Shown here in pieces: positions 25,650-34,967 of a DNA stretch of 64,000 nucleotides (positions within the stretch are counted from its first letter, which is position 1; every line of letters starts with the position of its first letter). A program made the translations under genes and the position numbers. The stretch spans positions 2,542,001-2,606,000 of the forward strand of contig NZ_LT629740.1 of the NCBI RefSeq assembly GCF_900105165.1, read 5' to 3'. The stretch is from Mucilaginibacter mallensis. GTDB taxonomy: Bacteria; Bacteroidota; Bacteroidia; Sphingobacteriales; Sphingobacteriaceae. The notes below the pieces were generated by a model. It saw only the letters and a program-made list of their open reading frames with translations, ran no database searches and was not told the origin of the DNA.

Positions 25650-26552
25650 ATGCTAAAAATAGCTTATGATCCCATATATGCTCATCCCTTACCCGAGGGG
25701 CATCGTTTTCCGATGCTTAAATATGAGCTGATACCCGCGCAATTGCTACACGAAGGTTTGATAAAAGAAGAGAATCTATTTTCGCCCGGATTACTGGATG
25801 AAGAAGTGATCTTGTGGACGCATGATACCGCTTACTGGCAGCAATTGCGCGATCTTACCTTGCCGCCAAGGGAGCAAAGGCGCATTGGTTTTCCTTTGTC
25901 CGCACAACTAATTGAACGTGAAATAAGGATTGGCAAAGGCACAATTGATGGTTGTTATTATACTTTTGACCACGGTGTAGCTTTTAATGTTGCCGGTGGA
26001 ACACACCATGCAGGCACTAATTGGGGCGAAGGATTTTGTTTGCTGAACGACCAGGCTATGGCTGCTAATTATTTGTTAAATAACAAATTAGCCTCATCTA
26101 TATTAATAATTGATTTAGATGTGCATCAGGGCAATGGAACAGCCCAGATATTTGAAAATGAGCCGCGAGTATTTACCTTTTCAATGCATGGTGCTAATAA
26201 TTTCCCATTCCGAAAGGAGCGGTCTGATCTGGATATCTCTTTGACTGATGGTATTACAGATAACGAATATCTGGAATTATTATATGATGCCTTACCTAAA
26301 ATCATCAACCAGCAAAAGCCTGATTTTATATTTTATTTATCCGGGGTTGATGTGTTGCAATCAGACAAGTTGGGTAAACTGGCTTTAAGTCGTGAAGGAT
26401 GTAAACAGCGCGACCAATTTGTGTTTGAACAATGTATCAAGCATAAAATTCCTGTACAGGTGAGCATGGGAGGGGGCTATTCACCGCAAATCAGGGATAT
26501 AGTTGAAGCACATTGTAATACCTTTCGGGTTGCAAATCAGCTTTACTTTTAA
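25650..26552 (+). CDS. Histone deacetylase superfamily protein
   Basis: A 300-residue arginase/deacetylase-fold protein with the zinc-hydrolase motifs GGTHHAGTNWGEGFCLLND (about 116-134), LDVHQGNGTAQ and LSGVDVLQSDKLG. Bacterial members (AcuC/polyamine deacetylase-like) remove acetyl groups from small molecules or acetyl-lysine. An ATG at 25650, 11 bp after kynU, starts the protein in the normal place (LKIAYDPIYAHPLPEGHRF). Upstream in-frame codons overlap kynU and look unlikely. Confidence 0.88.
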   Translation: MLKIAYDPIYAHPLPEGHRFPMLKYELIPAQLLHEGLIKEENLFSPGLLDEEVILWTHDTAYWQQLRDLTLPPREQRRIGFPLSAQLIEREIRIGKGTIDGCYYTFDHGVAFNVAGGTHHAGTNWGEGFCLLNDQAMAANYLLNNKLASSILIIDLDVHQGNGTAQIFENEPRVFTFSMHGANNFPFRKERSDLDISLTDGITDNEYLELLYDALPKIINQQKPDFIFYLSGVDVLQSDKLGKLALSREGCKQRDQFVFEQCIKHKIPVQVSMGGGYSPQIRDIVEAHCNTFRVANQLYF

Positions 26553-26562
26553 GTCTGATACC

Positions 26563-27924
26563 TCATACTGTTTGATAACGATACCGCTTGCTCATAAACT
26601 GAAAACGGAAAAACAACAAAACTGCAGATACCAGCAATCCCAATACCAACCCACACCAAATGCCTTGTGCGCCCCAGTTTAAGTGCATGCCCAGGTAATA
26701 ACCAACGGGCAAGCCTACAACCCAATAAGCTAAAAATGTAATAAAGGTTGGAATATTAACATCGCCCATACCACGCAAAATACCAAGGCCAACAACCTGC
26801 GCGCCATCAAATAATTGAAATACTGCAGCAATTATAAGTAACTGTGCTGCAAAGGCTATTACATTTTTATCTGTAGTATAAATATATGGTAATAAGTTAT
26901 TCCCAAGGCTAAATAACAAAGCCGTACTACACATAATAACTATAACAATATGGTAACTGGATATGGCTGATGATCTTAATTTGTCATGATCCTTTACTCC
27001 ATAATAATTGCCTGCCCGTATAGTAGCCGCTGCGCCAACACCGCTTGATATCATATAAGTAATAGCCGCCAGGTTAATAGCCACCTGGTGTGCCGCTTGC
27101 TGTACAGGGCCAATTGTTCCTATTAAAAGTGCTGCTCCGCTAAAGGCGCTCAGTTCAAAAGTATATTGCAGGGCAACGGGTGTTCCTATCTGCATTATCT
27201 TTAAACCCCGGATATAATTTATACTGTTAATAGTAAATCCCTTTAAATACATTTTGAATTTCTGAGCACGGAATACATAAAAGCCCATTACAATAGCCAT
27301 CAAACAACGATCGATCAGCGTGCTATAACCAACACCCTTTATACCCATTGGTGCAATGCCGAACATACCTTTTACAAAAATAATACCCAGTATAACGTTA
27401 AGTATATTACCGCTTATTGATATTACCATGGCCTGTTTTGTAAACCCAAGTCCTTCAGTAAATTGTTTAAAAGTGTTATAGATGAGCATAGGGATAATTG
27501 ACAATCCCAACAAAAATAAATAGGGCTTAGCCTGTATAACAACCGCCGGTGTTTGGTCTAAATGATTCAACACATATACCGAACCAAAATACAATCCTGA
27601 AAAAAGGATTATACTGCTGATAATATTTATAAATAAACTATTAGCAAGTAATTTACCGCAGGCCACAAATTCTTTTCGCCCGTTACGTTGGGCAATAAGC
27701 GGGGTTAAGCCGTATGAAATACCCAGGCCAATTACCATTGGTAAAATAAAAATGCTGTTTACTAATGATACGGCTGCTAAGCTAATAGTACCAGAAAAAT
27801 GCCCGACTATTATACTATCAGATGTTTGAACCAATGTGTGCCCCAATTGCGATATCACTACCGGAATAGCCAGTTTAAGGTTATCACGGTAGTGAGGCTT
27901 ATATTTAAGATAGAGGTTTTTCAT
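26563..27924 (-). CDS. MATE family efflux transporter
   Basis: A 453-residue integral membrane protein with twelve predicted segments and the MATE phrases QTSDSIIVGHFSGT near the N-terminus, AISLAAVSL-type helices, and PVALQYTFELSAFSGAALL at the start of the second half. It exports cationic drugs or metabolites in exchange for Na+ or H+. It is transcribed alone on the minus strand, convergent with the deacetylase gene (10 bp between stops). A heptad-word inverted repeat lies upstream. Confidence 0.92.
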   Translation of the reverse strand: MKNLYLKYKPHYRDNLKLAIPVVISQLGHTLVQTSDSIIVGHFSGTISLAAVSLVNSIFILPMVIGLGISYGLTPLIAQRNGRKEFVACGKLLANSLFINIISSIILFSGLYFGSVYVLNHLDQTPAVVIQAKPYLFLLGLSIIPMLIYNTFKQFTEGLGFTKQAMVISISGNILNVILGIIFVKGMFGIAPMGIKGVGYSTLIDRCLMAIVMGFYVFRAQKFKMYLKGFTINSINYIRGLKIMQIGTPVALQYTFELSAFSGAALLIGTIGPVQQAAHQVAINLAAITYMISSGVGAAATIRAGNYYGVKDHDKLRSSAISSYHIVIVIMCSTALLFSLGNNLLPYIYTTDKNVIAFAAQLLIIAAVFQLFDGAQVVGLGILRGMGDVNIPTFITFLAYWVVGLPVGYYLGMHLNWGAQGIWCGLVLGLLVSAVLLFFRFQFMSKRYRYQTV

Positions 27925-27930
27925 AATTGG

Positions 27931-28012
27931 GTAGGGAGTGCTGAATGGGTGAGTAGTGAGTGATGAGATACACTATTTGGAAACCATTCACTACTTATCG
28001 TTCACAACTCAT
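27931..28012. repeat. Heptad-word inverted repeat between AlbA gene and MATE gene
   Basis: The left arm (27931-27969) contains words such as TGAATGG, GTGAGTA and GTGAGTG. The right arm (27981-28012) contains CATTCAC, TACTTAT and CGTTCAC. The arms share AGTAGTGA/TCACTACT and pair imperfectly around an AT-rich loop. It fills the whole gap between two co-directional genes. Confidence 0.5.
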
Positions 28013-28016
28013 AAAT

Positions 28017-28646
28017 TTAAATCGCTGTATAATATTCCTCTTTTTCAGTTGTATGGATCCGTATAATGCCTGATAATACGAGGTCGACTAAAATGCGCTG
28101 AGCCCGCTTACGGGTTAAATTAAGCAGCTGGCAAAATTCCTTAACAGTTATACGGTTGCTTTTTTCAAGATAAGCTAACAAGCTCCTTTCATTATCCGAA
28201 TACTCTATCAATACTCCTTTATCACTCGACGAATGCTTCAACACATCAACCACAATTTTGCTGGCCAGTACGCTTTTATCCTTTACCCGCACATATACCC
28301 ACCATTTGCCATCTTCGGCCAGTGCGTAGTGTGGCTTTAAGGTGCTTTCGGGTATATTAACAACCAGCACTAATTTATCATCAACATAAACCTCTTCAAA
28401 CTCAGGTTCCAATGCCGGGCGGCTAAAAAAATGGCAAGCGCGTGTAATCATATAACGCTCTTCATCTTCAGATTTTACACCTTTAATAGCGCCGTCATCG
28501 GCCACGCCTATAAGTAATCGGCCACCTTTATTATTGGCGAATGATACCATGGTACGGGCTATTTTTTCACAACTGGATATGGTTTTTTTAAAGTCGAGCG
28601 ATACACCTTCTCCTTCAAAAATCAGTTTTTTGATGTTCATGTTCAC
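28017..28646 (-). CDS. AlbA/Schlafen-type ATP-binding DNA-binding domain protein
   Basis: In this 209-residue protein, the N-terminal half is an AlbA_2 (Schlafen AAA_4-like) domain with SLDFKKTI, MVSFANNKGGRLLIGVADDG and the following beta strands. Residues about 150-209 form a winged-helix-like tail (TVKEFCQLLNLTRKRAQRIL). The architecture suggests a transcription regulator. The start overlaps the GNAT stop (ATGA). Two Met codons (1 and 3) are possible starts. Confidence 0.8.
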   Translation of the reverse strand: MNMNIKKLIFEGEGVSLDFKKTISSCEKIARTMVSFANNKGGRLLIGVADDGAIKGVKSEDEERYMITRACHFFSRPALEPEFEEVYVDDKLVLVVNIPESTLKPHYALAEDGKWWVYVRVKDKSVLASKIVVDVLKHSSSDKGVLIEYSDNERSLLAYLEKSNRITVKEFCQLLNLTRKRAQRILVDLVLSGIIRIHTTEKEEYYTAI

Positions 28647-29110
28647 TTATGCTCTCCGTCGGTTTTAAAAGGTGTATAAATCCCCAACCATCTTTCAGGA
28701 TTGTTTATGGTTGTAAAGCCAAATTGGTTATATAATCCATGTGCATCGGCAGTTGCGAGCAACCAGCGTCGTAACCCTTGTAGATCCGGATGTGATAAAA
28801 TGGTTTGCATTAGCCATTTTGATAATCCCAAACGCCTGAAATCCTCCAGTATAAAAACATCACAAAGGTATGCAAAGATGGCTTTATCGGTAATTACGCG
28901 CGCGAAGCCTATTTGCTTATCATCTTTATAAATTCCAAAACACATAGAGCTTTCAATTGATTCTTTAACCTTTTCAACAGGTATGCCTTTTGACCAATAT
29001 GATTCCTTGCTCAAATAATTATAGATCATATCAAAATCAAGCAGGCTTTTATCTGTTGAGATCTTAAATCCTTTTTTCAGGAAAGCTTCATCATTTATCA
29101 CTGTGTGCAT
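28643..29110 (-). CDS. GNAT family N-acetyltransferase
   Basis: A 155-residue acetyltransferase with the acetyl-CoA motif A region DVFILEDFRRLGLSKWLM and the motif B tail LYNQFGFTTI. It transfers acetyl from acetyl-CoA to an unknown amine. It overlaps DUF4442 upstream by 20 bp and the AlbA-like gene downstream by 4 bp, forming a tightly packed three-gene unit. Confidence 0.85.
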   Translation of the reverse strand: MHTVINDEAFLKKGFKISTDKSLLDFDMIYNYLSKESYWSKGIPVEKVKESIESSMCFGIYKDDKQIGFARVITDKAIFAYLCDVFILEDFRRLGLSKWLMQTILSHPDLQGLRRWLLATADAHGLYNQFGFTTINNPERWLGIYTPFKTDGEHK

Positions 29111-29576
29111 TTTCTGTAAAATTCAAATTACGCATGTATATTTCATTCAGCACAGAGGCTACAAGTACGCCATTTTTATCGTAAATATTGATAGGGTAAA
29201 CCTTGGTATATTTGCCTATAGCGTTTAATATTTCTTCTGCTTCAATAATTTCCGCTTCATCCAGTTGTATTTTAAAAGATAGATTGTTGTGGCCGGGCTT
29301 TAAAAATTTTATTTCGGATGATTTTGCCCAGGCCTTAATATTATAACCTTTATGACTAAGTATCTGGTGAAAAAGTACAGGATAAAACGGATCGGCAGCG
29401 GCAAAAATTGTTCCGCCAAAAATGGAATCATTATAATTCCGGTTCCACATGCTTTTAGTGATCTTTACCTCAACCCCCCGGAACCCATCATCAAATTGAA
29501 CCACCCAAATGCGCTGAAAAAATAAGGGGGGATAAAAACGCATCACCCATTTTAATGAATTCTCTGAGACCGGCAT
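29091..29576 (-). CDS. DUF4442 hotdog-fold protein
   Basis: A 161-residue protein that fits DUF4442, a branch of the hotdog thioesterase superfamily: FRGVEVKITKSMWNRNYND, FGGTIFAAADPFYPVLF and a C-terminal DKNGVLVASVLNEIYMR. A catalytic thioesterase function is possible but not shown. It is first in a three-gene unit with GNAT and AlbA-like genes. Confidence 0.8.
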   Translation of the reverse strand: MPVSENSLKWVMRFYPPLFFQRIWVVQFDDGFRGVEVKITKSMWNRNYNDSIFGGTIFAAADPFYPVLFHQILSHKGYNIKAWAKSSEIKFLKPGHNNLSFKIQLDEAEIIEAEEILNAIGKYTKVYPINIYDKNGVLVASVLNEIYMRNLNFTENAHSDK

Positions 29577-29656
29577 ATGGCTTAAATATCAGAAATTTGA
29601 ATTAAAATGATGCGTATAGGATTAGAATTTCCTTAAAATAGTTTTAAACAAAGTAG

Positions 29657-30361
29657 CTACCAGACTAATTTATACCCAATTCCGCGTATGTTAATGAGCT
29701 GTATATTGGGGTCGGCTTCAAGATGGCGGCGCAATTTGGTAATAAAAACATCAAGGCTGCGGGCATTAAAAACATTGTCATTACCCCATATTTTTTGAAG
29801 CAGCACTTTACGGGGAACGGATTCCATATTAGGCTGACATAGCTGATATAGCACAGCACTTTCACGGGCGGTTAAATGTACGATTCCACTATTATTATGC
29901 TGGATGGTGTTTTTTATAGGATTAAATAAAATATCGCCTATTTTAAGCGGTTCATTATCTATTTTAATTGCCTTTGTTATATTATCATGCGTTCGCTTGG
30001 TTCTTAGCAGAGCCTTTATCCTGACTATCAATTCTTCAACACTGAATGGCTTTTTCAAGTAATCATTGGCACCAATTTCAAAGCCGTTAACTACATCCTT
30101 AATCTGCGAACGCGCGGTTATAAATATTATTGGGGTGTTTACATCAATTTCACGTATCTGCCGGGCCACCTCAAAACCATCAATTTTGGGCATCATAATA
30201 TCAAGCGCTAATACATCTGGTTTAAGCTTCCTGTATTGCTCAATAGCCTGTTCGCCATTTGCACATAAAATCACCTTAAAATTGCGCTCTTCCAGGCTCT
30301 CACGTACAATGTGGGCCAATGCCATCTCATCTTCTGCTAATAAAACCGTTATATTATCCAT
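29657..30361 (-). CDS. OmpR-family response regulator
   Basis: A 234-residue regulator. The receiver domain (1-120) has the acidic pocket (AEDE at 9-12), phosphoacceptor Asp54 in LALDIMMP, Thr in FITA and Lys in LKKPF. The winged-helix DNA-binding domain (about 135-234) ends with LRRHLEADPNIQLINIRGIGYKLVW. Its start overlaps the kinase gene by 8 bp, so it is the cognate regulator. Predicted sites upstream of the kinase gene suggest autoregulation. Confidence 0.95.
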   Translation of the reverse strand: MDNITVLLAEDEMALAHIVRESLEERNFKVILCANGEQAIEQYRKLKPDVLALDIMMPKIDGFEVARQIREIDVNTPIIFITARSQIKDVVNGFEIGANDYLKKPFSVEELIVRIKALLRTKRTHDNITKAIKIDNEPLKIGDILFNPIKNTIQHNNSGIVHLTARESAVLYQLCQPNMESVPRKVLLQKIWGNDNVFNARSLDVFITKLRRHLEADPNIQLINIRGIGYKLVW

Positions 30362-31964
30362 TGCTTAAAGGTATGGAAACAATAAATTCACTGCCTGTAT
30401 TAATTTCGCTTTTTACACCAATCGTTCCTCCATGCGCTTCAATTATATATTTTGAATAGCTTAACCCTAAACCTGTACCTTTTACATTATGAACATTACC
30501 TGTAGGTACACGATGGAATTTATCAAATATCTGATTGATATGATCTGCAGGTATGCCTATACCGTTATCTTTTACAGAAAAAATCAGGTTCTTGTTTTGT
30601 TTAAAGCAGGCAATAAGTATCTCTACAGGCTCATTACTGTATTTAATCGCGTTATCAATTATATTATTCAACACGTTTCCAAGGTGCAACTTATCGGCAT
30701 AAATCGTAATTATTTTATCTATGTTGCTATACGTGAAATTTACTTTTTTATCAGCTTTCAGCTGTTCTGAGGCTATGATGCTGTTTACAAGCTCGTCCAC
30801 ATTTATTGGCTCTTTAACCAGATCAATATCCTTATTTTCAAAGGCTGCTATATTAAGAACTTTTGAAACCAGGTTATTTAATTTAGACAATTCGCCTTTT
30901 GAGATCTGCAAATAACGTTGCGTTTTCTCAGCATCATTTAAAGCATTAAACTTTTGGAGCCCTTCAATAGCAACAGTTATTGTAGCAATCGGGGTTTTTA
31001 ATTCATGCGTCATGTTATTAATGAAATCATCTTTCAGCTCAGCAAGTTTATTTTGATGAATAACCAGCTGGATGATATAATTAAAACAATAAACGGTAAA
31101 TAGAATTAACAACAAAGACAGCAGGAGAGGGGTAAGCATGCTTTTTAATACTACATATTGAACCTTACCGAATGCTGCACGTACAAAAAATTCATCACCC
31201 CGAATATGCAGAAATACAAAACCATGATACTTATAACTATATTCATTTGTTTCGCTATAATTGGTAGTGAGTTTTTGTGGGGATGTGGGATGCATCGCAA
31301 ATTGAAGGTCGAAATTTGAATGGATGTGCATTTTCTCCAGTTCCTGTTCAAAATAATTTCGCAATTTAATGCTATCGCTTTGCCTGTAATTTTCAGGTAA
31401 TGCATAAATACCGTATGGCGTTAAATTTTTGTGCGCCATAATACTATCACTTGGTATATCACTGTGTGCTTTTAAATAAGTAAGCATTTCATCCTGATGA
31501 TCTGTAATATCATCCATTCCGAGCAATAATGACCAGTCATTCATCAAGTCTGGCATATAGAATGAAGCTTCTGTAAGCACCTCAGGCAATGTTGCCTTAT
31601 GTTTGATCATATTCCGATAATAATCCAGTTGGGGAGATGTAATATGAAAAGGCTCGCCTAAACCTGAGTGCTTGCTTGTTATGTAAATTGATAATTGTTT
31701 ATGAACAATGTCTGCCTCATGTAAGGTATCTATCCTTATTTTTATAACCGGATCACTTAATCGCTTAACTAAAACTAAACGGATTGAATCGAAATAATCC
31801 TTTTTACAATCGTCCATAGCCTTTTGCATGGCCAGGTCGATATTATTGTCAAACTTCTCCTTGTTTACTTTATAGGCATTAAACGTCCAGTAGATCTGGA
31901 AAACAATTATGCCTAATAACGACAGGCTTATTAATACAAATAAAATATTCAGTTTCTTTTTCAT
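30354..31964 (-). CDS. Sensor histidine kinase
   Basis: In this 536-residue kinase, an N-terminal TM helix (6-28), a ~240-residue periplasmic sensor region and a second TM helix (275-300) precede the HisKA domain with His320 in NNMTHELKTP. The HATPase domain has N box NNIIDNAIKYS, G1 DNGIGIP and GTGLGLSY. The periplasmic sensor has no motif I recognise. It is transcribed with the overlapping regulator gene from a promoter carrying a phased TTAAC array. Confidence 0.95.
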   Translation of the reverse strand: MKKKLNILFVLISLSLLGIIVFQIYWTFNAYKVNKEKFDNNIDLAMQKAMDDCKKDYFDSIRLVLVKRLSDPVIKIRIDTLHEADIVHKQLSIYITSKHSGLGEPFHITSPQLDYYRNMIKHKATLPEVLTEASFYMPDLMNDWSLLLGMDDITDHQDEMLTYLKAHSDIPSDSIMAHKNLTPYGIYALPENYRQSDSIKLRNYFEQELEKMHIHSNFDLQFAMHPTSPQKLTTNYSETNEYSYKYHGFVFLHIRGDEFFVRAAFGKVQYVVLKSMLTPLLLSLLLILFTVYCFNYIIQLVIHQNKLAELKDDFINNMTHELKTPIATITVAIEGLQKFNALNDAEKTQRYLQISKGELSKLNNLVSKVLNIAAFENKDIDLVKEPINVDELVNSIIASEQLKADKKVNFTYSNIDKIITIYADKLHLGNVLNNIIDNAIKYSNEPVEILIACFKQNKNLIFSVKDNGIGIPADHINQIFDKFHRVPTGNVHNVKGTGLGLSYSKYIIEAHGGTIGVKSEINTGSEFIVSIPLSNG

Positions 31965-31986
31965 GGCGATATCGATCGATGATTAT

Positions 31987-31994
31987 CAAATGTA
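31987..31994 (-). promoter_or_regulatory. -7 box for the two-component operon
   Basis: On the minus strand this is TACATTTG, a full fit to TAnnTTTG, 23 bp before the kinase ATG. The start site would be near 31982. No TTTG lies at the -33 position, as expected for an activator-dependent promoter. Confidence 0.45.
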
Positions 31995-32022
31995 GCACAG
32001 CATCATCTTATTAGTGATTATA

Positions 32023-32057
32023 TTAACATACGTTAACGTACAATAACGATGTTTAAC
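32023..32057 (-). promoter_or_regulatory. Phased TTAAC array, probable OmpR-type binding sites
   Basis: TTAAC occurs at 32023, 32033 and 32053, with ATAAC at 32043, giving four copies exactly 10 bp apart on one helical face. TACGTTAACGTA (32029-32040) is also a 12-bp palindrome. The array covers about -40 to -74 of the predicted kinase promoter. Direct repeats with 10-11 bp period are how OmpR/PhoB-type regulators bind. Control by the adjacent regulator is inferred. Confidence 0.55.
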
Positions 32058-32164
32058 CATTTCATACAATTGTTACAATTTGAACAAGGCTATTTACAAA
32101 CAATATCAAATTATCACGGTTGTAACGTTAATTCAACTAATAAAACATATTAAAACGATTATCT

Positions 32165-32368
32165 ATGAAAAAGCACATTTTAGGTTTCGCTCTTGTAGCG
32201 ACAATGATAGGTTCAATTGCAACCGGCTGTAGCTCTGAAAAAAAAGCAAGTGGCTCTGACAGCACAGCCAAAGATTCTGCAATGAGCGCACCGGCCACAG
32301 ATACCACTAAGAAAATGGATACTACAAAAGTTGACACAACTAAAAAAGATACTACAAAGAAAATGTAG
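32165..32368 (+). CDS. Small Asp/Thr/Lys-rich lipoprotein
   Basis: A 67-residue protein with signal peptide and lipobox SIATGC; the mature part starts at Cys22 (CSSEKKASGSDST). The tail is built of repeats of the form DTTKKM/DTTKVDTTKKDTTKK, low complexity and disordered. Its role is unknown. It is divergent from the two-component operon and has its own terminator, so it is a real transcription unit that may share the phased operator. Confidence 0.7.
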   Translation: MKKHILGFALVATMIGSIATGCSSEKKASGSDSTAKDSAMSAPATDTTKKMDTTKVDTTKKDTTKKM

Positions 32369-32384
32369 ATTCTTAGTTTACTCC

Positions 32385-32430
32385 ATATAAAAAGCCCTGA
32401 TATGTATGCGATATATCAGGGCTTTTTATA
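32385..32430 (+). terminator. Terminator after small lipoprotein
   Basis: AAAAAGCCCTGATAT pairs with ATATCAGGGCTTTTT around a short loop, flanked by extra complementary ATATA/TATAT bases. Confidence 0.9.
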
Positions 32431-32526
32431 TGTAATGGTTTCTGTTTTATCATCGACTTAAGCTTCCTATTTACCTATTGAATATTATTCACATAATTAA
32501 CATTATGTTAAGTAATATTAAAATAA

Positions 32527-32555
32527 AGAGAGGGCTGTTTTAAAAAGCCCTCTCT
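32527..32555 (-). terminator. Terminator of gyrA-TPR-TPR unit
   Basis: AGAGAGGGCT and AGCCCTCTCT pair around a T/A-rich loop; on the minus strand a T-rich run follows. It sits 6 bp past the TPR gene stop. Confidence 0.85.
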
Positions 32556-32561
32556 AATAAA

Positions 32562-33833
32562 TTACTTACCTCCTAATGCTTCTATCTTCTTTTGAATAAG
32601 ATTAGCATTAGTCATATCCCTTTTCACCAGGTAATATGATTTTAAGTTTTGTAAAGCCTCCGGCGATTTAGGATTCAAATCAACAGCTTTTTGTAAATAT
32701 GGTTTTGCAGCTTCAATTAATACCTGAACCTGGGCCATATCTGCATCATATTTCTTTTGTTGGTTTGTTGGCAACTGGTTAGCGGCATTGTACAGATCAA
32801 GCGCTGGCTCAACTGCAACATATCCTAAGCTTAAGCTGGCATCAGCATAACTTGGATCAACACCCAATGCTTTTTTATAGGCCTCGGCGGCTTTGTTATA
32901 GTTATCAACTTTTGATTGCTCTAATGCGGCTTTAGCTGCAGCATCTTTTGTTTTTGATTGCTTATCGCCAATAGATTCAGCTATCTGCGCATAAGTTATC
33001 CCTAAGTAATAATATAAGGTTTTATTTTTAGGATCGCTGGTTATAGCGCTTTGGATCTTACCTATTAATTGATCTTGCTTACCTGATTGCAAGCCTATTT
33101 CAATTTCTCTCCTACGAAGGTTATTATCTGCAGGATATTTTGCAACACCATCTCCTGATATTTTAAAAGCACTTGCAGTATCCTTATTTGATAAATAAAT
33201 AGAGGATAGATCGTAATAAATTGTGGCGTTCTGCGAATAATTTGTAGTTAGCAATTTATTATAATCAGTTATAGCAATAGCATAATATTTAGGGTTTGTT
33301 GCACCTACATTTGCTGCTGCCAGCCCTGTTGCATATAAAGCTGTAGTATCATTTGGCAAAACCTGGCGGAAATAGTCGAATGAATGGTAAGCCATCTCAA
33401 ATTTCTTATCCTGAAATTCAGCCCTACCCTTATTAAATTGATATTGCGCTAGATTAAGATAAGCATTATCAATTATTTTTTTGTTCTCCTGTTTTGCTGA
33501 ATCTAATGTTTTGGCTTTCCCTAATGCATCATCAGCAATTTTAAAGTTCGGTAATGATGTAGCAGGAACAGTATCCTGAACAGTTAAAGCTGCATAAATG
33601 GCTCCTTTTAATGCAAACGTTAAAGGAAGAGCTGATGTTTTATCATTTAATGATGCTTTATCTATTGATGTTTTAGCATCGGTGAGACTTGTAAGAGCCA
33701 GTTTTAAAGATCCGCCTCTTAATGCATCATATTTCTCGTATTGCTCCTTTGCGTTATTTAATTCGCCTTTTTGTGCAAATGCTGCAACTGAAAGTAAGCC
33801 TAAGAGACCAGTTATCAAAAATTTGATTTTCAT
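32562..33833 (-). CDS. Secreted tetratricopeptide-repeat protein
   Basis: A 423-residue protein. A signal peptide (KIKFLITGLLGLLSVAAFAQ) precedes helical repeats of TPR type, such as NLAQYQFNKGRAEFQDKKF, YYYLGITYAQIAES and AAEAYKKALGVDPSYADAS. It is presumably a periplasmic scaffold or assembly factor; partner unknown. It is the last gene of a three-gene unit with another TPR gene and gyrA. Confidence 0.85.
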   Translation of the reverse strand: MKIKFLITGLLGLLSVAAFAQKGELNNAKEQYEKYDALRGGSLKLALTSLTDAKTSIDKASLNDKTSALPLTFALKGAIYAALTVQDTVPATSLPNFKIADDALGKAKTLDSAKQENKKIIDNAYLNLAQYQFNKGRAEFQDKKFEMAYHSFDYFRQVLPNDTTALYATGLAAANVGATNPKYYAIAITDYNKLLTTNYSQNATIYYDLSSIYLSNKDTASAFKISGDGVAKYPADNNLRRREIEIGLQSGKQDQLIGKIQSAITSDPKNKTLYYYLGITYAQIAESIGDKQSKTKDAAAKAALEQSKVDNYNKAAEAYKKALGVDPSYADASLSLGYVAVEPALDLYNAANQLPTNQQKKYDADMAQVQVLIEAAKPYLQKAVDLNPKSPEALQNLKSYYLVKRDMTNANLIQKKIEALGGK

Positions 33834-33840
33834 AATATAA

Positions 33841-34959
33841 TTATTGGTTATTTAATTCTTTTAATTTGTTAGTTACATTCAACAACTGGTTTTTGTTTTG
33901 AGTTTTTTCATAAACCAGTTGTAATACCTCTAAACTTCTTGCATCATTTGGTGATATTTCATTAGCTGTTTCTAATAATTGAGTAGCCTGTGAAATATAT
34001 TTTTGCTGATCATTTCCTTTTTTTATAAGGCTTTCCTTAAAATAAAGTACGCCCAAATTCAGTACCGGATCATATGCAGCACTATTCAGATCTATGGCAC
34101 GTAAATAAAGGGGTTCTGCTTTATCATACAGGCCTAAATGGTCATAACAATTAGCAGCAACAAATGCAATATCAGCGTTATTAGGATAATTAGCAAGCAA
34201 TGTGCCTAATAGCGGCGCCAGTGCATCATAATTTTTTTGGTTATTATAGATGTTAGCCTGATCAAGCAGCAACAATTTATCATCTGGTAAACGCCTTCTG
34301 CCCTTTTGAAGTGCTTCAAGTGCTTTAGCAGTATCACCTATTGATTTATAGATATTTGATACTGTTTCTATGTACTCCGCTTTAGTACTATCCGTACTTA
34401 TCAGGTTATCATAGTATTTGGCCGCATCTTTTAAATTACCCAGTTTATTATTTGAATATGCAATGTAAAAATTCAATTGTTTAAATGAAGGCGCATATTC
34501 CTGAGCTTTTATAAATGCTTTTTCGGCATTAGAGAAATCGGAGGTATACATATAGGCAAAGCCCTTGCGGATATAAACGTTGGCGATGCAATCGTTTGAA
34601 AAATCCATTTCATCGCGGAATCTGTTTATCTTTTTGCTCAAAGATATTTTATCCATCCATTTTACTGTCTGATCAAGAAGAATATCAGGCTGTTTAAGGG
34701 TATTTAATGAATCGATATACAATATACTTGAGTTTACTACTATCCTATAAACAATTTTTTTCAGGTCTGATGAATCAGCCTTGGTGGTAAACAAACTATC
34801 AATTGATTTTTTGGCAGCTCCTAAGTATTTAAGATCTTTCTTTTTCTTATAAAGCGCTAAGTTGTTTATTACAGGCTTAAACACTTCCGACTGGCAGAAG
34901 GCATAAGGTGTAATAAACAACAAAAATAAAACCGGTATTATTATTTTACGGCTCTGCAT
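33841..34959 (-). CDS. Secreted tetratricopeptide-repeat protein
   Basis: In this 372-residue protein, the signal peptide (KIIIPVLFLLFITPYAFCQ) is followed by TPR units: AFIKAQEYAPSFKQLNFYIA, YIETVSNIYKSIGDTAKALE, LDQANIYNNQKNYDALAPL and YDKAEPLYLRAIDLNSAAYD. It is probably periplasmic. It sits 8 bp downstream of gyrA and 7 bp upstream of the second TPR gene, so all three are likely one transcript. Confidence 0.85.
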   Translation of the reverse strand: MQSRKIIIPVLFLLFITPYAFCQSEVFKPVINNLALYKKKKDLKYLGAAKKSIDSLFTTKADSSDLKKIVYRIVVNSSILYIDSLNTLKQPDILLDQTVKWMDKISLSKKINRFRDEMDFSNDCIANVYIRKGFAYMYTSDFSNAEKAFIKAQEYAPSFKQLNFYIAYSNNKLGNLKDAAKYYDNLISTDSTKAEYIETVSNIYKSIGDTAKALEALQKGRRRLPDDKLLLLDQANIYNNQKNYDALAPLLGTLLANYPNNADIAFVAANCYDHLGLYDKAEPLYLRAIDLNSAAYDPVLNLGVLYFKESLIKKGNDQQKYISQATQLLETANEISPNDARSLEVLQLVYEKTQNKNQLLNVTNKLKELNNQ

Positions 34960-34967
34960 ATATGAAT

